From Desulfobacteraceae bacterium UBA2245 (GTDB lineage: Bacteria > Desulfobacterota > Desulfobacteria > Desulfobacterales > UBA2245): 64,000 nt of DNA. Position numbers and translations under genes: made by a program. The DNA is taken from contig DDYB01000023.1 of NCBI GenBank assembly GCA_002347265.1, forward strand, positions 1 to 64,000. Direction: 5' to 3'. This document shows positions 34,380 through 42,810 of this stretch, piece by piece (the stretch's first letter is position 1; the number at the start of each line of letters is the position of its first letter). A model generated the notes under the pieces. It was not told the DNA's origin, made no database searches, and saw only the letters and a list, made by a program, of their open reading frames with translations.

Positions 34380-35645
34380 ATGATTAAAAGATCATTTGTC
34401 GGTTTAACAACGCCCTCTTTTGAGTATTCTGTCAAGGACAGCTCAATCAGCGGGCCGCAGAAGGTGGCGCCGTCCAAGACGGTAAGGTTGATCATCGAGA
34501 GTCCTTTTTCAAGGTCGGTTGCGCTCAAAGCCGGAAACGAGGTCAAGACGGGTCAGCGGCTGTGCATTGGAAACGCATGCGCCGTATCCGGCGTGACCGG
34601 CAAGATCGCATCCGTCGAAAGATACGTCAACCAGGCCGGCAAGGCCTGCACGGCGGTTGTCATCGAGGTCGCGGCCTCCGAGCAGATCGATGATGCCTTT
34701 GCCAATGCATGCAGGAGCAACCCTCGCAAGGCTGCACAGGAATTTCTGGCCAATGCGCCCGGAAATCCGCCCATGAGCCTGTTTGATGAAGGCAAGGGGC
34801 TGGATACCGTCGTTATTTGCGGTGCGGATTCGGATCTGGATATTGTCACTCAGCAGCAGGTACTGGAACAGTCAACCGACGCCGTTCAAAAAGGCATTGC
34901 GGCGATCAAGAAGATTACCGGAATCAGCAACATCGTGGCCGTTGCGCCGCAGAGTCTGATGCAAAAGGCCGGTTCGATCGGCGCCAGCGCCAAGGTCGTT
35001 TCAAACGCCTATCCGGCGGCCAATCCCTACTGGATCATGAAAGACATCATCGGCAAGGTCGTTCCGGCCGGAAAAAGCTGGGAAGATCTCGGGGTCTGCA
35101 TTATGAGCGCCGAGGCTGCGGCTTCGATCGGAAGGGCCTTCGATGAGGGAAAGGCGCCTGCGGAGAAAATCATTACGGTTGTCAAGAAAAACGGCGGCAA
35201 GCTGCTGGTTTCGGCCAGGATCGGCACGCTGTTCAGCGATGTTTTCGCCGCGGCCGGAATCTCGGTTTCCGGCGGCGACCGGATCATTGTCGGCGGTCCG
35301 ATGACCGGATATGCTGCCTATGCCGAAGATCAGGCGGTCGAGGCCGGAACGGACGCCATCATGGTTCAGGGTGCGTCCGATATCACACCGGTATCCGATT
35401 ATCCCTGCATCAACTGCGGCGAATGTGCCCGCATCTGCCCGGCAAAGATTCAGGTCAACATGCTGGTCAGATTCTGCGAGGCTGCCAAGTACCAGGATGC
35501 GGCAGATCTGTACGATCTGCATTGCTGCATTGAATGCGGCCTGTGCAGCTATGTGTGCGTGTCGAGAATGCCGATTTTTCAATACATTAAATTGGCAAAA
35601 CATGAACTTGCCCGGATGAATACAGCGGAGGCAACGAATGACTAA
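34380..35645 (+). CDS. rnfC: Electron transport complex subunit RnfC, variant without the canonical NADH/FMN loop
   Basis: 421 residues. The RnfC core is recognisable: the N-terminal sandwich (QRLCIGNACAVSGVTGKIASVE), a Rossmann-like middle and two [4Fe-4S] sites near the C-terminus (CINCGECARICP and CIECGLCSYVC). The usual GxGGAGFPT-type glycine loop that holds FMN and NADH in RnfC/NuoF-like proteins is missing: where it should be, the sequence passes from NPRKAAQEFLANAPGNPP to LDTVVICGADSDL. The ECEP-type acidic residues after it are also changed. It is shorter than typical RnfC. It overlaps rnfD by 8 bp. The subunit is peripheral, on the cytoplasmic side. Confidence 0.85.
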   Translation: MIKRSFVGLTTPSFEYSVKDSSISGPQKVAPSKTVRLIIESPFSRSVALKAGNEVKTGQRLCIGNACAVSGVTGKIASVERYVNQAGKACTAVVIEVAASEQIDDAFANACRSNPRKAAQEFLANAPGNPPMSLFDEGKGLDTVVICGADSDLDIVTQQQVLEQSTDAVQKGIAAIKKITGISNIVAVAPQSLMQKAGSIGASAKVVSNAYPAANPYWIMKDIIGKVVPAGKSWEDLGVCIMSAEAAASIGRAFDEGKAPAEKIITVVKKNGGKLLVSARIGTLFSDVFAAAGISVSGGDRIIVGGPMTGYAAYAEDQAVEAGTDAIMVQGASDITPVSDYPCINCGECARICPAKIQVNMLVRFCEAAKYQDAADLYDLHCCIECGLCSYVCVSRMPIFQYIKLAKHELARMNTAEATND

Positions 35646-36597
35646 TCAGAAGAAATTTATCGTTTCGCATGCGCCTTTCTGGCATGATGGCAGTTGTATA
35701 TCCGCGAGAAGCTACCATACAATGCTTGCCGCACTGCCGGCGCTGCTGTTTGGCATTTTTCAATACGGCATGCCGGCGGTGGGCGTGGTAACTTTTTCCA
35801 TCGGCTGCGCCATGCTGTGGGAAGTGATTCTGAACTTTGCGATGAAGCGCTCCGTCAGCATCGGCGACGGGAATGCCGCGGTGATAGGCCTTTTACTGGC
35901 CATGCTGCTGCCGGCAACGGCGCCGTGGTGGTTTGTGGTGGTCGGTACATTCCTGGCCATCGTGGTCGGCAAGATGATTTACGGCGGCATCGGCGGAAAC
36001 TCCTTCAACCCCGTGGTTGTGGCTGTGGCGATTCTGGGCATTTCCTGGAGCAATATTCTGGATTTCAATGAAGCCTATATCAACTACGATTTCAGCTTTG
36101 CCATGCTGTACCCGCTGGCCACGCTCAAGGCTTACGGCGTATCGGCCGTCAGCGGCTTCAACGCCGGCGATCTTCTGATGGGCAAACAGATCGGCGGCAT
36201 TGGAGCGACTTTCGGTCTCGGACTGATTATCGGCGGGATCTATCTGATCATCCGCGGGATCATCCGCTGGGAAATCGCCGTTTCCTTCCTGGTCGGCGTT
36301 TTTGTCACGGCCATGCTTTTCAACATGGCGGATTCATCCAAATACGCCGGGGCGGGTTTCCACCTGCTCACCGGTTACACACTGATCGGCGCCTTTTTTC
36401 TGGCTTCCGAGGATTCCTCATCGCCGGTCAACTTCGTTCCCATGATCCTTTATGGTTTGTTCGCCGGTTTGATGACGGTCCTGATTCGAAATATCGGCGC
36501 TTATATAGACGGCGTGATATACGCCCTCCTGGTTGCCAACCTTCTCAGCCCGGTTCTGGACAAGATCCGGCCCAAAGTCATAGGAAAGGTTGCCTAA
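35638..36597 (+). CDS. rnfD: Electron transport complex membrane subunit RnfD, variant
   Basis: 319 residues, about nine transmembrane helices. It matches RnfD/NqrB in overall pattern (YHTMLAALPALLFGIFQYG at the start; ITLG-type glycine helices; the GGIGATFGLGLIIGGIYLI segment). Canonical RnfD carries a covalently bound FMN on the threonine of an S/T-GAT-P-L motif; the equivalent stretch here reads MLYPLATLKAYG, with Tyr where Thr is expected. If the by-eye alignment is right, this subunit may not be flavinylated. It overlaps rnfC by 8 bp and ends 1 bp before rnfG. Confidence 0.85.
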   Translation: MTNQKKFIVSHAPFWHDGSCISARSYHTMLAALPALLFGIFQYGMPAVGVVTFSIGCAMLWEVILNFAMKRSVSIGDGNAAVIGLLLAMLLPATAPWWFVVVGTFLAIVVGKMIYGGIGGNSFNPVVVAVAILGISWSNILDFNEAYINYDFSFAMLYPLATLKAYGVSAVSGFNAGDLLMGKQIGGIGATFGLGLIIGGIYLIIRGIIRWEIAVSFLVGVFVTAMLFNMADSSKYAGAGFHLLTGYTLIGAFFLASEDSSSPVNFVPMILYGLFAGLMTVLIRNIGAYIDGVIYALLVANLLSPVLDKIRPKVIGKVA

Positions 36598-36598
36598 C

Positions 36599-37186
36599 AT
36601 GCGTGATTTAATCAAAATGGTTCTTGTGCTTGCGATCTTATGTTTGGTTTCCGGTGGACTTCTCGCATCCATCCGAAACGGAACCAAGGAGCAGATAGAA
36701 AACCAGCAGCTGACCTTTGTCAAGGGGCCGGCCATCAAGACAATTTTCACCGCCGCGGCCAATGATCCGATTGCCGACCGTTTCAAGCTTCAGGACGGCG
36801 ATGTCGAAAGAACCTTTTTTGTCGCCAAGATCGACGGCAAGGCTCAATCCGTCGCCTTTGAGACTTATGGAAAAGGTTTCGGCGGAGACATCGGCCTGAT
36901 GGTCGGCATCAACGTGAGTGACGACAAAATGGTCGGCGCTCAGGTGACCACCCACAGCGAAACACCGGGCTTGGGATCCAAGACCAAGGATGACCCCAAA
37001 TTTTCCGGCCAGTTTAAAGGCATGGAACTCAAAGGCGATTTCAAGGTCAAGAATGACGGCGGTCAGGTGGATGCCATCAGCGGCGCTACGGTGTCTTCCA
37101 GAGGCGTAGCAGGGGCTTTGACCGAAGCAAGCACCGTGTTTGCGCGTCTCAAACCGCAAATTGCTCAAAAACTTCAGGAATTTTAG
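36599..37186 (+). CDS. rnfG: Electron transport complex subunit RnfG (covalent FMN protein)
   Basis: 195 residues from the ATG at 36599, right after the rnfD stop. One N-terminal transmembrane helix (about 7-25), then a periplasmic FMN-binding domain. The flavinylation motif is intact in DAISGATVSSRGV (SGATxxS, Thr as FMN acceptor). It also has YGKGFGGDIGLMVGI and SETPGLGSK, both typical of RnfG/NqrC. It passes electrons on the periplasmic face, consistent with a cytochrome partner. rnfE follows after 9 bp. Confidence 0.93.
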   Translation: MRDLIKMVLVLAILCLVSGGLLASIRNGTKEQIENQQLTFVKGPAIKTIFTAAANDPIADRFKLQDGDVERTFFVAKIDGKAQSVAFETYGKGFGGDIGLMVGINVSDDKMVGAQVTTHSETPGLGSKTKDDPKFSGQFKGMELKGDFKVKNDGGQVDAISGATVSSRGVAGALTEASTVFARLKPQIAQKLQEF

Positions 37187-37195
37187 GAGATAAAG

Positions 37196-37789
37196 ATGGC
37201 AAAGACAATAGTCCAAGAATTTACCAAAGGTCTGTGGGACGAGATACCTCCATTTCGGCTGGTGCTTGGCCTCTGCCCCACGCTGGCGGTCACCAAGTCG
37301 GTGGAGAACGGCTTAGGCATGGGGCTTGCCACCACGTTCGTGATCGTGGGCTCCAACATCCTGGTTTCGATGCTGCGCAACATCATACCCTCGAAGGTTC
37401 GCATCGCCTGCTTCATCGTGGTGATCGCCACCTTCGTGACCGTGGTCGAGCTGCTCATGCAGGCGTACACTTACCCCCTGTTCCTGACGCTGGGTATTTT
37501 TATTCCCTTGATCGTCGTCAACTGCATCGTGCTGGGGCGGGCCGAGGCGTTTGCGTTTAAAAATCCGGTTCTTCCCTCGCTGGCGGACGGTCTGGGCATC
37601 GGCATCGGCTTTACCCTGGCGCTGGGATCTCTGGGCGCAGTCCGGGAGCTGTTCGGAAACGGCACCCTGCTGGGCGCTCAGATCATGCCGGCTTCTTTCC
37701 AGCCCTTTGGCTTTATGGTTCAGGCGCCGGGTGCATTTGTGTGCCTGGGGCTGATGCTCTGCGTTATGAACGTACTCGGAAAGAAATAA
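37196..37789 (+). CDS. rnfE: Electron transport complex membrane subunit RnfE
   Basis: 197 residues, six transmembrane helices. It has LGLCPTLAVT near the N-terminus and VVNCIVLGRAEAFA in the middle. The paired cysteines in these half-helices are those that form the intramembrane [2Fe-2S] centre with RnfA in the Rnf/Nqr family. PPFRLVLGLCP and NPVLPSLADGLGIGIGF are further conserved segments. AGGAGAT precedes the start. It is followed 12 bp later by rnfA, its structural mirror partner. Confidence 0.95.
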   Translation: MAKTIVQEFTKGLWDEIPPFRLVLGLCPTLAVTKSVENGLGMGLATTFVIVGSNILVSMLRNIIPSKVRIACFIVVIATFVTVVELLMQAYTYPLFLTLGIFIPLIVVNCIVLGRAEAFAFKNPVLPSLADGLGIGIGFTLALGSLGAVRELFGNGTLLGAQIMPASFQPFGFMVQAPGAFVCLGLMLCVMNVLGKK

Positions 37790-37801
37790 TAGGAGAACAT
37801 C

Positions 37802-38374
37802 ATGGATTTTATCCTCCTTGCAATAAGCTGCATATTTGTTAACAACATTCTCCTTGCCCAGTACCTTGGAAACTGCCCGTTCCTGGGCACCTCCAAGAAG
37901 ATGGATACGGCTGTCGGCATGGCCATGGCGGTTGTTTTCGTGCTGGTGCTGGCCGGCGTCATCACCTGGGTAACGGAGTATTTTCTCCTGAGGCCCTTGG
38001 GACTTGAATATCTACGCACCATCGCTTTTATTCTGGTTATTGCCGCTCTGGTGCAGTTCGTTGAAATGTTTCTCAAAAAAAGCATTCCGGCCCTGTATGC
38101 CGGTCTGGGAATCTTTCTGCCCCTGATCACCACCAACTGCGCGGTCTTGGGCGTGTGCCTGATCAACATCAACGAGGAATACAACTTCATCACCTCGCTG
38201 ATAACCTCGGTCGCCTACGCGGCCGGTTTTGGACTGGCGCTGGTGCTGTTCGCCGGGGTGCGGGAACGCATTCTTCTGGCCCGGGTGCCCAAGCCGCTGC
38301 AGGACACCTCCATCGGTCTTGTCACTGCCGGCATGCTGGCGCTGACATTCTACGCATTTAAAGGAATGGTCTGA
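37802..38374 (+). CDS. rnfA: Electron transport complex membrane subunit RnfA
   Basis: 190 residues, six transmembrane helices. It opens with the family's ISCIFVNNILLAQYLGNCPFLG and has LPLITTNCAVLGVCL in the middle, the two cysteine half-helices that pair with RnfE to hold the membrane [2Fe-2S] centre. Length and topology are standard. AGGAGAACATC lies before the ATG. rnfB begins 41 bp downstream. Confidence 0.95.
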   Translation: MDFILLAISCIFVNNILLAQYLGNCPFLGTSKKMDTAVGMAMAVVFVLVLAGVITWVTEYFLLRPLGLEYLRTIAFILVIAALVQFVEMFLKKSIPALYAGLGIFLPLITTNCAVLGVCLININEEYNFITSLITSVAYAAGFGLALVLFAGVRERILLARVPKPLQDTSIGLVTAGMLALTFYAFKGMV

Positions 38375-38415
38375 TCATACTCTCGTTACCGGGATAACAA
38401 TACAAGGAGGCCATT

Positions 38416-40521
38416 GTGATTGAAGCGATACTTTTTATGGTGGGATTAGGTGGCGTCTGCGGCGTCGTTCTGGCCGCAGCGTCCAAAATCTTCTATGTCT
38501 ATGAAGATCCCAGAATTGCTCAGGTTGAAAACTGCATGGCAGGCGCCAACTGCGGCGGATGCGGTTTTGCCGGCTGCTCGGCGGCCGCGGTGGCCGTCGT
38601 CACAGGTGCGGCCCCAGCCAACGTCTGCATCGTCGGCGGAATGGAATCCGCGACCAAGGTTGCGGCGGTGATGGGAATGGAAGTCGGCGGCGCGGAGGTC
38701 ATCCGCTCCTATAATTACTGCAGCGGCGGCGACCGTGCGCCCACCCGTTTCGAATATATGGGCGTTGCCAGCTGCCAGGCCCTGTCCGCTCTTTACGGCG
38801 GGCAGAGAGAGTGCCATGTGGGATGCATGGGGCTGGGCGACTGCGTCAAGGCCTGCGCGTTCGATGCAATTCATATCGGACCGGACGGCTATCCGGTGGT
38901 GGACCCTGAAAAATGTGTGGGCTGCGGGGCCTGCGAGCGGGCCTGCCCCAAGAACATTCTGAAGGTTCAGACCATGTCCAAGCGGCTGCTGGCTTTCAAC
39001 GAGGACGACGGCCGGCTGGCGCCCTGCGCTCAGACATGTCCCGCGCAGATCAATATTCCCAAGTACATCGAACAGATCCGCCACGGGGATTACGAAGGCG
39101 CGGTCGATACGCTTCGCGAGAGAAACCCCCTGATCCTTTCCTGCGGCCGGGTCTGTCCCCATCCCTGCGAGACATACTGCCGACGTGGCGTTGAGGATGA
39201 GGCCGTTTCCATCAACCAGCTCAAGCGCTTCGTGGCCGACTTCGAGATGAACTCCGGCCGGCGCTTCCCCATTTCCTGCGCTCCGGATACCGGCAAGCGG
39301 ATCGCCGTCATCGGCGGCGGACCTGCGGGTTTGAGCTGCGCATTCTTCCTGCGCCGTCTGGGTCATGACGTAACCATCTTCGATATGATGCCCGAACTCG
39401 GCGGTATGATCCGGTACGGCATCCCTGAATACCGTCTGCCCAAAGAGGTGCTGAAGTGGGAATGCGATGGGCTGCTTAAGATGGGCATTGAGGCCAAGAT
39501 GAACGTCAGGCTGGGAAAGGACTTCGATCTGACCTCCCTGGTGGCGGCCGGTTACGATGCGATTTTCCTGGGAATCGGCGCGTGGAAGGACTACGATCTG
39601 GGCGTTGAAGGCGAAAACTTGGGCAATGCCTATACCGGCATCAGCTTCCTGACGCGGTTCGCCCTGGATCAGCAGACCTACGAAGACAAACATACGGATG
39701 TTACGATCGGCAAGCAGGTTGTGGTGGTCGGCGGCGGCAACACGGCCATCGACTGCGTCAGAACGCTCAAGCGACTGGGCGCCGACCAGGTGACGCTGCT
39801 CTATCGGCGTACCCGCGCTGAAATGCCCGCCAATATGGTGGAAATTGAAGCCGCAGAGCACGAACACATCAAGTTCCACTTCCTTGCCGCTCCCACCAAG
39901 GTGATCGGCGATGAAAAAGGAAACGTCAAGGCCATCGAATTCATCAAGATGGAACTCGGCGAGCCCGATGCCTCCGGCAGAAGAAGACCGGTTCCGATCA
40001 AGGGTTCTGAAACCGTTCTGGAATGCGACATGCTGGTTTCGGCCATCGGCCAGGGACCGGATGTTTCCTTTGCGACGCAGGAACCGGGCAAGCGCATGGC
40101 GGATCTTAAGATCACCAAGCGCGAGACCATCGATGCCGTTGATCCGGAAACGCTGCAGACCAACATTCCTTATGTTTTTGCGGCAGGCGATGCCCAGACC
40201 GGCGCATCTCTGGTGGTCGAGGCCATCGGCGGCGGGCGCAGGGCAGCGCGTTCCATTCATCTGTATCTGAGCGGCCAGAAGGTGACGCCGCCCGAGAACT
40301 CTCTGTTCAAGCGCCACATCGACGGCTCGATCATGGATAAGGTGCCGGGCATCATCGCCACACCGCGCGTCAAGATGCCTGAGCTGGATGTCGAGGAGAG
40401 AATCCAGTGCTTTGACGAAACGGATCTCTGCATTACCGAGGAAGAGGCCATTCGTGAATCCAATCGGTGTCTGAACTGCTGCCAGTTCTGCTACAATCCG
40501 GATACACCCAAGGCAGCCTGA
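38416..40521 (+). CDS. rnfB: RnfB fused to a GltD/NfnB-like NAD(P)H-dependent FAD oxidoreductase
   Basis: 701 residues; GTG start with AAGGAGG upstream. Residues 1-25 are a membrane anchor. C40, C46, C49 and C54 form the RnfB-type Fe-S motif, and two ferredoxin-like clusters follow (CHVGCMGLGDCVKAC and CVGCGACERAC). From about residue 195 it continues as a complete GltD/NfnB-like module: a cysteine-rich N-terminal region (CAQTCPAQINIPKYI, CGRVCPHPCETYC), an FAD loop VIGGGPAGLSCAFFL, an NAD(P) loop VVGGGNTAIDCVRTL, and YVFAAGDAQTGASLVVEAI. A last cysteine group CLNCCQFC closes it. Normal RnfB ends before the GltD part. The fusion puts a pyridine-nucleotide site on the ferredoxin-accepting subunit. 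It ends the operon. Confidence 0.92.
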   Translation: MIEAILFMVGLGGVCGVVLAAASKIFYVYEDPRIAQVENCMAGANCGGCGFAGCSAAAVAVVTGAAPANVCIVGGMESATKVAAVMGMEVGGAEVIRSYNYCSGGDRAPTRFEYMGVASCQALSALYGGQRECHVGCMGLGDCVKACAFDAIHIGPDGYPVVDPEKCVGCGACERACPKNILKVQTMSKRLLAFNEDDGRLAPCAQTCPAQINIPKYIEQIRHGDYEGAVDTLRERNPLILSCGRVCPHPCETYCRRGVEDEAVSINQLKRFVADFEMNSGRRFPISCAPDTGKRIAVIGGGPAGLSCAFFLRRLGHDVTIFDMMPELGGMIRYGIPEYRLPKEVLKWECDGLLKMGIEAKMNVRLGKDFDLTSLVAAGYDAIFLGIGAWKDYDLGVEGENLGNAYTGISFLTRFALDQQTYEDKHTDVTIGKQVVVVGGGNTAIDCVRTLKRLGADQVTLLYRRTRAEMPANMVEIEAAEHEHIKFHFLAAPTKVIGDEKGNVKAIEFIKMELGEPDASGRRRPVPIKGSETVLECDMLVSAIGQGPDVSFATQEPGKRMADLKITKRETIDAVDPETLQTNIPYVFAAGDAQTGASLVVEAIGGGRRAARSIHLYLSGQKVTPPENSLFKRHIDGSIMDKVPGIIATPRVKMPELDVEERIQCFDETDLCITEEEAIRESNRCLNCCQFCYNPDTPKAA

Positions 40522-40540
40522 TAGCAATATCTGCAAGTGT

Positions 40541-40573
40541 AAAAAAGCGGCCCTCATTGAGGGCCGCTTTTTT
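40541..40573. terminator. Bidirectional terminator after rnfB
   Basis: A perfect stem (GCGGCCCTC with GAGGGCCGC, loop ATT) is flanked by six A on the left and six T or more on the right, so it works for both strands. It lies 20 bp past the rnfB stop. Confidence 0.9.
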
Positions 40574-40594
40574 GCGCCGTTGAATCCAGAAAAG

Positions 40595-40624
40595 AAAGGC
40601 GCGCCGATTCAAACGGCGCGCCTT
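40595..40624. terminator. Terminator hairpin 3' of the cold-shock gene
   Basis: The inverted repeat GGCGCGCC (40598-40605 and 40614-40621), extended by AAA/TTT, lies 20 bp beyond the csp stop and serves the minus strand, with a T-rich tail. It is the second of two back-to-back hairpins separating rnfB and csp. Confidence 0.75.
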
Positions 40625-40643
40625 TTATTAAGCAAAGATAAGA

Positions 40644-40844
40644 TCAGACAACGGTGACGTTGATTGCCGCAGGGCCTTTCTGGCCCTCAGACACATCGAA
40701 CGTAACCCGATCGCCTTCTTTTAGTGACTTGAATCCTTTTGCATTGATGCCGGAATGATGAACAAAAACATCCGGTCCGTTTTCCTGTTCGATAAACCCG
40801 TAGCCTTTTTGGTCGTTGAACCATTTGACGATGCCGTTTGCCAT
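40644..40844 (-). CDS. Cold-shock domain protein
   Basis: 66 residues, a single cold-shock domain. [17 protein letters not shown] contains RNP1 (KGYGFI) and DVFVHHSGI is RNP2; the rest matches the CspA/CspE fold to the end. It binds single-stranded RNA and DNA and acts as RNA chaperone. AAGGAGAGG precedes the start. The mRNA leader upstream carries a hairpin with a T run (40924-40953), which may be a self-controlled attenuator. It is separated from rnfB by two terminators. Confidence 0.95.
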   Translation of the reverse strand: MANGIVKWFNDQKGYGFIEQENGPDVFVHHSGINAKGFKSLKEGDRVTFDVSEGQKGPAAINVTVV

Positions 40845-40923
40845 AGTGACGCACCTCTCCTTTCCTGATTTATTCCATGGTTTTCAACCTCGGGTCGGCG
40901 CCGTGGCGCAGCGTCTTTCCCTC

Positions 40924-40953
40924 GGAAAAAACCGTCCGCCGATAACGACGGTT
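40924..40953 (-). promoter_or_regulatory. Terminator-like hairpin in the csp leader (possible attenuator)
   Basis: On the minus strand AACCGTC and GACGGTT (complements of 40947-40953 and 40930-40936) form a 7-bp stem with a 10-base loop, followed by a run of T (six including two in the stem). It lies about 80 bp before the csp start, within the expected long 5' leader. Immediately upstream is an AT-rich palindrome (40951-40976, GTTTAATT ... AATTAAAC). The 316-bp gap 40845-41160 has no gene. Confidence 0.5.
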
Positions 40954-41160
40954 TAATTAATTTTAATCAATTAAACTTTTTCGCGCATAAAATCAATATA
41001 AATGACCATCAGAAAAAATCTTTTTGTGAAAAATACGTCTCGAAAACACTTTTCTTGTTTATGAAATTCATGTAGGTTGCGGCCCAGAACGGGTGTGAAA
41101 TTCGAACGCAGGACGACCCCCTGCGGTTTTATTCTGAATGCAAGAGAAAGGACGACAACC

Positions 41161-42735
41161 ATGCAGGTTCCGATGACGCCGATTCGCATATTGAAACGCG
41201 CGGTAAAGCTTTATCCTGAAAAAACCGCCGTTGTCGACGGCGAAATTCGTTTCACATACAAACAGGTTCAAGCGCGGGTCAACCAGGTGACCAACGCGAT
41301 TTATAACCTTGGCATTCCGCCGGGCGGAAGAATTGCGATGCTGGATTTCAACACCCATCGTTACATGGAAATGTACTTTGGCGCGGCCCAGTCCGGCCGT
41401 GTGCTGCTTCCGCTGAACACCCAGCTTTCCGCGGATGAGTATGCCTATATTCTGGACGACGCCGAAGCCGAAGCGATCATTTTCCATGCGGATTTCAAGC
41501 CGCTCATCGACCAGGTCAGAGCCCGGACGAAAACGGTGAAATATTTTTTCATCGCCGAAGGCGAGGCGGATATTTCCTGGATGTCCGGCCCGTATGAGAA
41601 TCTTCTGGCAGCTCAGAGCACGCAAGCCCACATCACCGAACCGGATGATGAAAACGACATGCTCAACCTGTACTACACGAGCGGCACGACGGGTCGTCCC
41701 AAGGGGGTGATGCTGACCCATAGGAACATCTACGCCAACGCGCTTTCCACGATTATTTCGTTCAAACTCGAGGATGCCACGGTCTGGCACCATATCGCCC
41801 CGCTGTTTCATCTGGCCGATGCGTTTTTCATCTGGTCGATCACCTTTCAGGGCGGACGGCACGTCATGAACCGGCAGTTCAGACCCAGGGCCGTGCTTCA
41901 GAAAATGCAGGATGAGCGGGTGACCTGCGCCATGATGGTGCCCACGATGATCAACTGCCTGCTCGATACGCCCGGCATAGAGCAGTTCGATCTTTCGACG
42001 CTGAAGTTTGTGATGGTCGGCGGTGCGCCGATGTCTCCGGCCAACGCGCGGCGTATGATTGAGAAACTCGGGTGCCGGTATATCTCCGGATACGGCATGA
42101 CCGAGACCTGCCCCCTGCTGACGGTCGGCAATCTCAAGGATACCCTGAACGAACTGCCCCTCGAGGACCGGCTCGGACATATCACACGGACGGGCCTCGA
42201 GGTGGTCGGCGTGGATCTCCGGGTGGTGGACAAGGATGGTCAGGATGTGCCCCGGGACGGCAAAACCGTCGGCGAGATCATCGTCCGGGGAGACAACGTG
42301 ATGAAAGGCTACTGGAAGCTTCCGGCCGAAACCGCCGAGGCCTTCAGGGACGGGTATTTTTATACCGGGGACCTGGCCAACGTCGATCCGGAGGGCTATG
42401 TTTTCATCGTGGACCGGTCCAAGGACATCATCATTCGAAGCGGGGAAAACATCGCTTCGGTGGAGATCGAAAACTTTCTCTACACCCACCCTCAGATTCT
42501 CGAGTGCGCCGTGATCGCGGTTCCGGACAAGCGATGGGGAGAGGTGCCCAAGGCGCTGATCGTCCAGAAACAGGGCGCCGATCTCACCGAAAAGGAACTG
42601 ATCCGCTACTGCCGCACCGGACTGGCCCGATTCAAGGTGCCGAAATACATAACGTTTCTTGGCGCGCTGCCCAAGACCGGATCAGGCAAGATCGTCAAGG
42701 CGCAGCTTCGAAAATTGTACGCCGTCGAAGGGTGA
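41161..42735 (+). CDS. AMP-dependent acyl-CoA synthetase (FadD-like)
   Basis: 524 residues from the ATG at 41161 (AAAGGA upstream); an upstream in-frame ATG at 41077 is less likely. Members of the ANL superfamily form acyl-AMP and then acyl-CoA. The phosphate loop YYTSGTTGRPKGVMLTHRN, the GYGMTETCP motif, YTGDLANVDPEGYVFIVDR and DIIIRSGENIASVEIE, and the C-terminal lysine in KTGSGKIVKAQLR are all present. Similar proteins act on medium- or long-chain fatty acids, but substrate choice cannot be read from the sequence. The gene stands alone between the cold-shock gene and a truncated transporter. Confidence 0.88.
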   Translation: MQVPMTPIRILKRAVKLYPEKTAVVDGEIRFTYKQVQARVNQVTNAIYNLGIPPGGRIAMLDFNTHRYMEMYFGAAQSGRVLLPLNTQLSADEYAYILDDAEAEAIIFHADFKPLIDQVRARTKTVKYFFIAEGEADISWMSGPYENLLAAQSTQAHITEPDDENDMLNLYYTSGTTGRPKGVMLTHRNIYANALSTIISFKLEDATVWHHIAPLFHLADAFFIWSITFQGGRHVMNRQFRPRAVLQKMQDERVTCAMMVPTMINCLLDTPGIEQFDLSTLKFVMVGGAPMSPANARRMIEKLGCRYISGYGMTETCPLLTVGNLKDTLNELPLEDRLGHITRTGLEVVGVDLRVVDKDGQDVPRDGKTVGEIIVRGDNVMKGYWKLPAETAEAFRDGYFYTGDLANVDPEGYVFIVDRSKDIIIRSGENIASVEIENFLYTHPQILECAVIAVPDKRWGEVPKALIVQKQGADLTEKELIRYCRTGLARFKVPKYITFLGALPKTGSGKIVKAQLRKLYAVEG

Positions 42736-42810
42736 GGCCGGAAAGGCAAAGTTTCCGTCCGGGCTGATCCGGTTCGGGTGACACGATGATCTGAAAAAGG
42801 ATTCGGTTCT

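Noticed and set aside
38446..40557. Minus-strand open frame of about 700 codons opposite rnfB
   Set aside because: Antisense shadow of the RnfB fusion; no ribosome binding site or family resemblance, and it lacks the patterns of a real protein.
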